Of a stretch of DNA of 64,000 nucleotides, positions 44,159 to 52,400 are shown piece by piece. The stretch is from Prosthecobacter sp. (lineage in GTDB: Bacteria; Verrucomicrobiota; Verrucomicrobiia; Verrucomicrobiales; Verrucomicrobiaceae), in contig JABARQ010000011.1 in assembly GCA_019186985.1 (NCBI GenBank), positions 1 through 64,000 of the forward strand, given 5' to 3'. How positions within the stretch are numbered: position 1 is the first letter of the stretch; each line of letters starts with the position of its first letter. The position numbers and the translations under genes were made by a program. The notes beneath the pieces were generated by a model that was not told the DNA's origin, did no database searches, and saw nothing but the letters and a program-made list of their open reading frames with translations.

Positions 44159-45445
44159 ATGAACGCCATGCCAAACTCAGCCGACCCCGTGACCCGGCGA
44201 CATTTTGTGGAACAGGTCGCCCGGGCCGCCCTCGGGGTGACTCTGCTGCCGTACCTTTCTTCCGCAGCCGAACCAACAACGCCGAAACCAGGCAGCCTGC
44301 CGGGCTTCGGCAAGGCAAAGAACGTCATCTGGCTGCAGATGATCGGAGGCATGTCGCACATTGACACGCTCGATCCCAAGACGGGGGACAGCAAAGGTGC
44401 TCGCGATCCCATCCAGACCAAGGCCGACTATCAACTCGGCGGCTACCTGCCCACCCTGGCCCGGGATCACGCCGACAAGCTGGCCATCATCCGCAGCATG
44501 AGCTCGAAGACCGGCGTCCATGCCTCCGGGCAGTACCTGATGCGCACCGGCTATGAGCAGCGTGGCACGATCAAGCATCCGGTCCTCGGAGCCTGGGCGC
44601 AGGAGCTGCTTGGAAAGAGCAGCAAGACCCTGCCTTCCTCCGTCTGCATCAACAGGGGGCCCGAGCATGGCAACGGCTTCTTCAGCGCCGCCTACAGCCC
44701 GCTGCCCATCCATGATCCTGACGCCGGCCTGCAATACTCCACCTTCGCCGCCTCCGCCGACGTCATGAGCCGGCGGCTTGCCCTGCTGAACAAGATCGAC
44801 TCGCCGTTCCGCTCCAAGTTCCAGGACACCAACCTCAAGGCCTACACCGACTTCTACGACGACACGCTCAAGCTGCTCAGCAGTGACGATCTCAACGCCT
44901 TCAAGCTGACCGAGGAGAAGGATGCTGAACGTGAAAAGTACGGCCTTAACAAGTTCGGCCAGGGCTGCATGCTGGCCCGCCGCCTGGTTGAGCATGGCGT
45001 TCGCTTCATCGAGGTGACCCAGGGGGGCTGGGACATGCACAACGACATCGATGACGGCATGGAGGAGAACGGCACGATCATCGACACGGCAATCTCCGCG
45101 CTGCTCTCGGACCTCAAGGAGCGCGGCCTGCTTGCCAGCACCCTGATTGTGCTGTGCTCCGAATTCGGACGCGGGCCCACCATCAACAGCCGCAGCGGTC
45201 GCGACCATCATCCCAAGGTCTTTTCCACCCTGCTGGCAGGTGGTCCCGTCCGGGGCGGCACGATCTACGGGGCCAGTGACAAGGCGGGTGAATCGGTGGC
45301 CGACAAGCAGACCAGCATCCAGGACTTCCACAGCACCATCGGTCATGCGATGGGCATGGATGTGAACCAGGTGGTCATGTCACCCAGCAACCGTCCCTTC
45401 ACCGTAGGCGACAAGGGCCAGGTCATTCCCGAGGTGCTGGCCTGA
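44159..45445 (+). CDS. DUF1501 family protein
   Basis: 428 residues. A Tat-like N-terminus (VTRRHFVEQVARAALGVTLLP) suggests export in a folded state. The alkaline-phosphatase-like core has GGMSHIDTLDPK near residue 60 and RGPTINSRSGRDHHPKVFS near the C-terminus, DUF1501 marks. The start could be the ATG at 44168. It pairs with the DUF1553 gene 37 bp upstream. Probably a periplasmic hydrolase partner; function not known. Confidence 0.88.
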   Translation: MNAMPNSADPVTRRHFVEQVARAALGVTLLPYLSSAAEPTTPKPGSLPGFGKAKNVIWLQMIGGMSHIDTLDPKTGDSKGARDPIQTKADYQLGGYLPTLARDHADKLAIIRSMSSKTGVHASGQYLMRTGYEQRGTIKHPVLGAWAQELLGKSSKTLPSSVCINRGPEHGNGFFSAAYSPLPIHDPDAGLQYSTFAASADVMSRRLALLNKIDSPFRSKFQDTNLKAYTDFYDDTLKLLSSDDLNAFKLTEEKDAEREKYGLNKFGQGCMLARRLVEHGVRFIEVTQGGWDMHNDIDDGMEENGTIIDTAISALLSDLKERGLLASTLIVLCSEFGRGPTINSRSGRDHHPKVFSTLLAGGPVRGGTIYGASDKAGESVADKQTSIQDFHSTIGHAMGMDVNQVVMSPSNRPFTVGDKGQVIPEVLA

Positions 45446-45493
45446 AGGGGCTCCGGCACAAAGTCTGTCCAGGCACTTTCCTGGAGGGGCCTG

Positions 45494-45946
45494 CTACAGG
45501 TCAATCCAGACGGGAGTGCCCTCCGGGATGGCGTCGAAAAGCTCGATGACATCGCGGTTTCGCATCCTCACGCAGCCGTGGCTTGCCGCCCTGCCGACGG
45601 CTTTTTCGTCATTGGTGCCGTGGATGTAGATGTAGCGCCGCCAGGTGTTGCCGTTTCTGGATTCCAGTCCGTCTAGCCAGAGAATGCGCGTCAGGACCAG
45701 GTCCGAGTCCGTGTCCATGCCGGGCTTCCAGTGTCCGGCTGGCTTCCTGGACTTGAAGATGGTCCCGGGCTCGGCGCCTTCGCCATGCTTCTCCCTGACG
45801 ATGAACCTGCCCGGCGGAGTCTTGTTGCTGCCCTCGGTGAAGCCGATGCCAAATTTGGAGGTGCTGCAGGGCCACTCCCGCAGCAGGCGCTCATTTTCAA
45901 AAAGCCGCAGCCTCTGCGTGCTGATGCTGACTTCAATGCGTTTCAT
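45494..45946 (-). CDS. L,D-transpeptidase (YkuD) without a signal peptide
   Basis: 150 residues. The YkuD catalytic block IHGTN..SHGCVRMRN is intact (Cys in SHGCVRM), so it should cross-link peptidoglycan or attach proteins to it. YkuD enzymes usually have a signal peptide, but this one starts at once with the domain (MKRIEVSISTQRLRLFENE), so its export is unclear. It is 11 bp downstream of the pyruvyl-transferase gene and convergent with the DUF1501 gene. Confidence 0.88.
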   Translation of the reverse strand: MKRIEVSISTQRLRLFENERLLREWPCSTSKFGIGFTEGSNKTPPGRFIVREKHGEGAEPGTIFKSRKPAGHWKPGMDTDSDLVLTRILWLDGLESRNGNTWRRYIYIHGTNDEKAVGRAASHGCVRMRNRDVIELFDAIPEGTPVWIDL

Positions 45947-45957
45947 GAGGGGGGAGT

Positions 45958-47211
45958 TCAGCCAAGCGAGGCTCCGACCATCGCCATGGTTTCACGCTGA
46001 CGCTTGAGCACGACCTCCCGGGCGGCCGCCGCCCTGGCCTTCGCCGCGGCAGGATCCTTGGCCATCGCCAGGACCGCTGCTGGAACGCGTTCAAGCTCCT
46101 CCTCCTTGTCGAGGTCGAAGAGCCAGTCCTGCAATCCGATGTCCCGCCACATCAGGCCCTTGCTGGTCTGCTCCGCCCAGCGGCACACGATGGCGGGGAT
46201 GCCGTTTCCGATGCACATGATCGGACTGTGCATCTCTGCGCCGAAGAGGCCGGCGCTGCGGACATAGGTGCTCAGGGCCTCCGCCGTCAGCCAGTAGTCC
46301 TTCCGCCAGACGACATGCGCCTTCACATCCTCGGGAAGCGGGTCAAAGAGCATCTCGCGGTTCACCTCCATCTGGCTCGCATCCTCCGGGCACAGCAGCA
46401 CCTTCATGCCGGTGCCGCGCACGACATCCACGATCGCCCGGCGCAGCGGAGCCAGGTCATGCTCCTTCATCCTCTCATTTTTTTCATGCTTCACCGGATC
46501 GAATTTCATGCCCTTTTTGATCTTCCAGTAGGGCGTGTAACGAAGCCTGGCGATGCAGCAGAGGAACTTGCCGTCCTCCAGCCCGGAGGCCTTCAGGAAG
46601 GCCTCCGCCTTCTCGTCGTCGCGCAGATCGGTGGCAAAGGCGCCGTCAGGACCGAACTCCATGACCGGGCATGTGCAGCCACGCTTCCCGGCCACCTCCA
46701 GGGAGACCGAGTCCCGGAAATAGACAAAGCGGGCGGCGCTGAGTGTCTCAATCGTTTTCGCCACGGCGGCCTCGCTGGAGGGCTTGGTCGAGGTCGACGC
46801 TTGGAGGGGAAGCGTGATGCCGTACACTCCATAGGGCTTGCCGGTTTGCTGATGCCACTTTTCCACATCCTTCTGGGCCACCAAAGAGGGGCCCGAGCCA
46901 TGGAGGAGGAAGTCGCATTCGGCAAAGGCGGTCTCGATTTCGTCGGCGCCTTGCAGGATGCGCAGTTTGGGAAAGCGCTTCATCAGCATCTCGGAGACAC
47001 CGTTGTCCACCTTGCTCGGCCACAGCCGCACTTCGACCTCTGGAAGATGCTTCTCGAGCAGTGCAAGCACGCCGGGGGTGTGGGCAATGTCGCCGATGTT
47101 CACCGTCTGCCATGAGGAGCGCAGAATGAGCCGGGCCGGACGTCCGGCGGCGGAGGCGGCAGGTGCGAGTGCTGAGGCAAGGGCGGAGAATAGAAATGAT
47201 CGGCGTTGCAT
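45958..47211 (-). CDS. Exported polysaccharide pyruvyl transferase-like protein
   Basis: 417 residues from the ATG at 47211. The start [20 protein letters not shown] is a Tat-type twin-Arg signal. The rest matches the polysaccharide pyruvyl transferase fold: [16 protein letters not shown] near the start, [11 protein letters not shown], and [12 protein letters not shown] near the C-terminus. Such enzymes normally add ketal pyruvate to surface polysaccharide in the cytosol, so export is unusual. Donor and acceptor are unknown. The YkuD gene follows by 11 bp. Confidence 0.78.
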   Translation of the reverse strand: MQRRSFLFSALASALAPAASAAGRPARLILRSSWQTVNIGDIAHTPGVLALLEKHLPEVEVRLWPSKVDNGVSEMLMKRFPKLRILQGADEIETAFAECDFLLHGSGPSLVAQKDVEKWHQQTGKPYGVYGITLPLQASTSTKPSSEAAVAKTIETLSAARFVYFRDSVSLEVAGKRGCTCPVMEFGPDGAFATDLRDDEKAEAFLKASGLEDGKFLCCIARLRYTPYWKIKKGMKFDPVKHEKNERMKEHDLAPLRRAIVDVVRGTGMKVLLCPEDASQMEVNREMLFDPLPEDVKAHVVWRKDYWLTAEALSTYVRSAGLFGAEMHSPIMCIGNGIPAIVCRWAEQTSKGLMWRDIGLQDWLFDLDKEEELERVPAAVLAMAKDPAAAKARAAAAREVVLKRQRETMAMVGASLG

Positions 47212-47268
47212 GGAATGGGAAAGCTTCAAGGCTGGGGCGGGGACATTTTGGACAAGGAAAGGCCGGGG

Positions 47269-48390
47269 TCAGGACCGGGCCTGCCCGCGGGTGGCGGAGG
47301 TGCCGATCACCCGCCGTCCAAGTCTCCAGGCGTAGGCGAGGGCTAAGGGCAGGAGGGCCCAGCCAAGCCACCAGCCGTCCATGTCACGATGAATGACGCC
47401 GAGGAGCAGGCAGCAGATGACGGGTGCGGACAGTCCGGCCCAGTAGGGCGGCTGAACAAAAAGCACTTCAGCCTGGGCCAGGAGCTGATGCCACAGTCCC
47501 GGTGGCACGGTGCCGGCGTCAGGCCGCAGGATCAGCAGGCCGTGATGTTCGCCGGTCTCCTCCTGTCCGGCGGAATGCCTGAAGAGGAAGGAGGCGTGTG
47601 CGCTCAGGGCGGTGGAAACCAGCGCCAGGGCCGCCAGGGCCAGGCTTGCGGAGACGCTGGTGTTCACCATTGGGATGGAGATCTCCTCGTTTTCATAAGC
47701 ATGCCGGACCGAGGCGTAAAGGTCGTCCATGTCACCGGTCGAGTCCGTCCATGCCTGGGCCTTGCGGCGGATGGCGCTTTCAATGTCATCGGCCCGCATG
47801 GGCTCCTCATGAAGGTGCGTGGCGGCCCTGGGCGGCATGATCTGCCAGTGCTCCTTTCCAGTCGTCGGGTGCAGGCCCTTCTCGGCGTTGGTGATTGTCA
47901 CTGAAAGCGGCGTGCGGAGATGCAGGTCGGAATCCGGCATGGTCAAGAAGGTGAACTCATAGAGGGGCGCCGCGTTCCCGTCAGCCGCCGCTGCCAGGCG
48001 TTTGTAGGAATTCCGTTCGGCCTTGAACCTGAGCCAGCCGCCGCTGGGAAGTGGCAGCCGGTGAAGCGGGGAACCCCCGGCTTGCGGGGACCGTTCCGAG
48101 TCAAAGAAGCGGGCGATGGCATCGGCGGCTGGCATGCTGGACGCCGGGCTTACATGTCGCTCAAGCTCATCCGCCTCCTCCTGGGACAGGCTGACCGTCC
48201 CGGGGTTGTCATGAGCCCGCATCTGGCCTGCGGTGGCGGTCAGCAGAAGGTGGGCGACGTAGAGCTTCTCCAGTTCGGTCATGTCTGCTGTCTGCGACCT
48301 CCGGCTGCTGGAAAAGGAGACGCACAGCACGACCACGAGCGCCTGGGTCAGCAGGTTGCTGCGGATTTTTTCTGCGAGTTCAGTCGGCAT
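47269..48390 (-). CDS. Membrane protein of unknown function
   Basis: 373 residues from the ATG at 48390 (MPTELAEKIRSNLLT). A helix near 10-26 is followed by a soluble part of about 200 residues (rich in polar and Pro residues; phrases PLPSGGWLRFKAERN) and then by three C-terminal helices (NTSVSASLALAALALVSTAL, APVICCLLLGV, WALLPLALAYAWRLG). I recognise no family. It lies between the AraC gene and the pyruvyl-transferase gene, all on the minus strand, so it may be co-transcribed. Confidence 0.55.
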   Translation of the reverse strand: MPTELAEKIRSNLLTQALVVVLCVSFSSSRRSQTADMTELEKLYVAHLLLTATAGQMRAHDNPGTVSLSQEEADELERHVSPASSMPAADAIARFFDSERSPQAGGSPLHRLPLPSGGWLRFKAERNSYKRLAAAADGNAAPLYEFTFLTMPDSDLHLRTPLSVTITNAEKGLHPTTGKEHWQIMPPRAATHLHEEPMRADDIESAIRRKAQAWTDSTGDMDDLYASVRHAYENEEISIPMVNTSVSASLALAALALVSTALSAHASFLFRHSAGQEETGEHHGLLILRPDAGTVPPGLWHQLLAQAEVLFVQPPYWAGLSAPVICCLLLGVIHRDMDGWWLGWALLPLALAYAWRLGRRVIGTSATRGQARS

Positions 48391-48445
48391 AGGAGGCGAA
48401 GTGTTTTCGAGCCTAACGGCTTCATTCGGCATGACAAGCCCGGTC

Positions 48446-49288
48446 TCAGGAGCCGCGTCCCCGGTATTCTCCCGGCGCCACGCCCACCCAGCGTCTGAAG
48501 ACGCGGGAGAAGATCGCGCCGTTGGCATAGCCGACCTGGGCTGCGACAACCTCCAGCTTGTCATCACCGGCCTCCAGAAGCAGGCGCGCCTTTTCCATGC
48601 GCAGGCAGGTCAGATGCTGCATCGGGCTGCGTCCCAGCTCCCTGAGGCAGAGCCGGCGCAGATGCTCGGGACTGCAGTGACAGCGGTGGGCAAGCTCCGC
48701 CAGCGTCCAGTCCCGAGCCAGGTCCTGCATGGCGTCCGCCCAGAGCTTCGCCACGCGCGGCTCCCGGCTGCGCCAGGGCTGGGCGATGCGCCGGATGCTG
48801 GCGTGCAGCAGCTCCAGCCAGTGATGAAGCATTCTTGGTTCGCGCTCGCCCTCCCATTCGGAACGGATGCCCGAGATCAGGCGTGCCACGCCGCCGGCTT
48901 CGGAGGTCGGCACCACCGGGGATGATGCGCCGACCACGGGGATCACAAAGGCCGGTTCGTCATAACGGATCCAGGCAAAGCACCAGCGCTCGCGTCCGGT
49001 GGCTTCAAAGGCGTTCAGCACCCGGGGCGGCGCCAGGCAGATCATGCCGGGCTTCACACGCTGCCATTTGCCATCCAGCAGGATCTTTCCGGCACCGCTC
49101 ACACAGGCCAGAACAAAGCTGCCCTCGGGCTTCATCCGCACCCGGCGATAGGGCGGCAGCGCCTCGTCCATCCCCAGCCGGGCGATTCGGTGCGACCGCA
49201 GTTCGGCGCACTCGGAGGACTCGACCAGCCAGCGGCGTGTCTTCGGGCCATCAATCGTGGTTTCAGTGAGTTCTTCCTGCGTGCTCAT
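48446..49288 (-). CDS. AraC-family transcriptional regulator, copy 2
   Basis: 280 residues. The N-terminal two thirds are cupin-like (GSFVLACVSGAGKILLDGKW), the C-terminus has the two-helix AraC pattern: LAELAHRCHCSPEHLRRLCL and LEVVAAQVGYANGAIFSRVF. It is divergent from the 1390-residue heme protein gene across 117 bp, so it probably controls that gene and perhaps the membrane protein gene downstream. The effector is unknown. Confidence 0.88.
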   Translation of the reverse strand: MSTQEELTETTIDGPKTRRWLVESSECAELRSHRIARLGMDEALPPYRRVRMKPEGSFVLACVSGAGKILLDGKWQRVKPGMICLAPPRVLNAFEATGRERWCFAWIRYDEPAFVIPVVGASSPVVPTSEAGGVARLISGIRSEWEGEREPRMLHHWLELLHASIRRIAQPWRSREPRVAKLWADAMQDLARDWTLAELAHRCHCSPEHLRRLCLRELGRSPMQHLTCLRMEKARLLLEAGDDKLEVVAAQVGYANGAIFSRVFRRWVGVAPGEYRGRGS

Positions 49289-49405
49289 GTCGGGTTCGCA
49301 TTTGAACCTCTTTCCGGTCCTCTGTCACGCCCTGGTGCATTTCAGGCATGACACCGTGCATGGCGGCCTGCTAGCCTGACTCCCGCATCCCGTATTCTCC
49401 CGACC

Positions 49406-52400
49406 ATGCGCCGACCATTCGCCCTGCTGGCCTTCTGCTCTCTGCTCTACGCTCACTGCCACGCGCAACCCGTGTCGCTCTTCGACGGCAAGACGCTCGA
49501 CGGCTGGGACTTTGACCCTGCCATGTGGCGCGTCGAGGATGGTGTCATCACCGGCGGCTCCACGACGGATAGAATCAAGAAGAACGACTTCATCAGCACG
49601 AAGAAGTCGTATCAAAACTTTGAGCTGAAGCTCAGGATCAAGGTCAGCGGCGATCCGAAGACCGGCATGCTCAACAGCGGCATCCAGATCCGCAGCGTGC
49701 GGGCGGAGCACGGTGCGATGAGCGGTTATCAGGTGGACTGCGGCGCGGGCTGGTTTGGCAAGATCTACGACGAGCACCGCCGAAACAAGGTCATCTGGTC
49801 ACCTGCGCCCGAGCAGCAGGCCGCGCTCGACAAGGCCGTCGACGTCTTCGGCTGGAACGAATACCGGATTCGCGCCGAAGGGCCGCGCATCCAGACCTGG
49901 ATCAATGGCGTCCACTGCATGGACTACACCGAGGCCGACCCCAACATCGCGCTCGACGGCCACATCGCCCCGCAGGTGCACAGCGGCGGCGTCTGCCTCG
50001 TGCAGGTCAAAGACGTGACCATCGAGGAACTGCCCGCCACACCCGGTGCGCCGACTTGGGAGTCTCTGGGCGGGCGCGAGGCGGCTTTGAAGAAGGTTTC
50101 AAGTTCCAAGTCTCAAGTTCCAGGAAACTCGAAACCTGAAACTGGAAACGTGAAACGCGACATCAGCTACAACAACGTGCAAGGCACCGCTTTGACCGCC
50201 CAGGACCAATTGAAGAAGTTCAAACTGCCCGAAGGCTACGAAATCGAGCTCGTCGTGCAGGAGAGTGAAGGCCTTGGAAAATTTGTCAGCGTCTATTTCG
50301 ACCAGCGCGGCAGGATGTGGACGCAGACCGCGCTCGAGTATCCCGTCGATGCGAATGAAAACCCCGCCGCCGCCGAGGCGGTGTATGCGGGCAAGGGCAA
50401 GGATAAGGTGCTCGTCTATCCGCGGGAGTCTTTGAATGCAAAGATTCCCGCGGGTGGACTCACAAACCCGACCGTTTTCGCCGACGGTCTCGCCATCCCG
50501 CTCGGCATCCTGCCATGGGGGGCGGGTGACGGCTGCTACGTGCAGCACGGCCACGATTTGAAGCTCTACAAAGACACCAATGGCGACGGCAGGGCTGACA
50601 CCTTTGGGGTCGTGCTCACCGGCTTCGGCGTGCAGGACTCGCACCTCTTTCCTCATCAGTTCACGCGGGCGCCAGGCGGCTGGATCTGGATGGCGCAGGG
50701 CCTCTTCAACAACAGCCAGGTCCGCAAACCCGGCAGCGAAAAGGTCGTCGACTGGCCGAAGTGCAGCATGGCCCGCATGCGACCCGATGGCAGCGAGTTC
50801 GAGGTCATCAGCACCGGCCCGAACAACATCTGGGGCCTCGTCATCACCGGCGAAGGCGAGACCTTCATCCAGGAGGCCAACGACTACGGCTACCCCGTCA
50901 TGCCCTTCCACGAATACGCCTACTACCCCGGCGGTATGGAGGCCCTCAAAAAAAGCTACCAGCCCGATTTCCCGCCGCAGGCCGAGTTCCGCATGGGCGG
51001 CACGGGGTTGAGCGGCCTCGCACTCATCGAAAGCGGATCGTTGAAGGACAAAGAGGCTGCGCACACCATGGCCGTCGCCAATCCCATCATCTCGAAGATC
51101 CAAACCATCGCCATGCATCGCGACGGCGCGTATTGGCGACTCGCCCAACTCCCCGACCTCATCACCTGCGACGATCCCTTCTTCCGCCCCGTCGCCCTCA
51201 CCAACGGCCCAGACGGCTGCATCTACATCGTCGATTGGTACAACAAGATCATCTCCCACAACGAGGTGCCGCGTGCGCATCCAGATCGTGACAAGACGCG
51301 GGGGCGCATCTGGAGGGTGAAACCCAAGGCTGCGAAGACCGAAATACACGACTTTACGAAGCTGAGCACCGAGGAGCTTGTCGAGTTGCTTGGCAAAGAG
51401 CCTGTCGGTAAAGTTCACCTCGCCTGGCAGGAGCTGCTCGACCGCAAACAGCTCCCGGCGACCCATTTTGCCGCTCAAGAGTATCTCGCCAGCAGTCAGT
51501 TCGGTCAGATCAGTCAGATCGGTCGGAATCTGTCAGAGCAAACCATCCCCGCTCTCCTCGCCTTCGCCAAGCCCAGCCTCCCCGGCCCCACCCTCCCATC
51601 CTCCCGAGGTCCGAAGCGTATCCCCGTGCGTGAAGCCTACGACCGCGAGTTCGAGCGCTTCCTCGTCCGCATGTTCCTGGAGCGGCAGCCCGACATCGTC
51701 GCGAGGTTTCTCGACTCAGAAGCAGCCGCGAAACTGCCCGTCGAGGCCCGCGTGCTCGCCTCTCTCGCGTTGGAACCGAAGGCCAGCGCCTCCCGCGTCG
51801 CGAAACTGCTCCCGCAGCTCGACCGCGCCCCGAATGACGAGGAACTCCTCCGCCTCGCCCAGTTCCCCGAGGAGCCTGGCGTGGGAGAGGCATTGAAAGC
51901 ACTCCTCACGAATGAAAGGTCACGGTCATCCGTGGTGGCAAAGCTGCTGGTGAACCGCACGAAGATCGACAATTCCCAGATTGGCCGGCTGATCATCGAT
52001 GTCTCGGAACAGATGATGCAAAGCTCCGATGAAAAGGTGCGTGGGCAGGCCCTGGACATGGTGATCGGCTTCCAGCGAGGATCTGAGCAGGCCATCATCC
52101 CGCCATTGATGGAACGTCAGAACCGCGTCCTTCAAAGGGAATCCGTGCCCATGGACGCCAGTGGCGAGCTTGTGCACCGGCTCAAGGCCCTCGCCGCCAT
52201 GCGAACCCAGGAGGCTCAGCTGTTTTATGTCCTGGCCGGCTCCGATCCGGATGAACGTGTCCGTGAGGCCGCGCTGGACGCACTCATCTCCACCAGCACC
52301 AACGTGGCCCAGAGCGCCTGTGAGAGGCTCTTCAAGCTGTATCCCTCGCTCAGCTCGGATCAGCGCAAGCGCGTCTTGCTTCCCCTCTCGGGTCAGGCAG

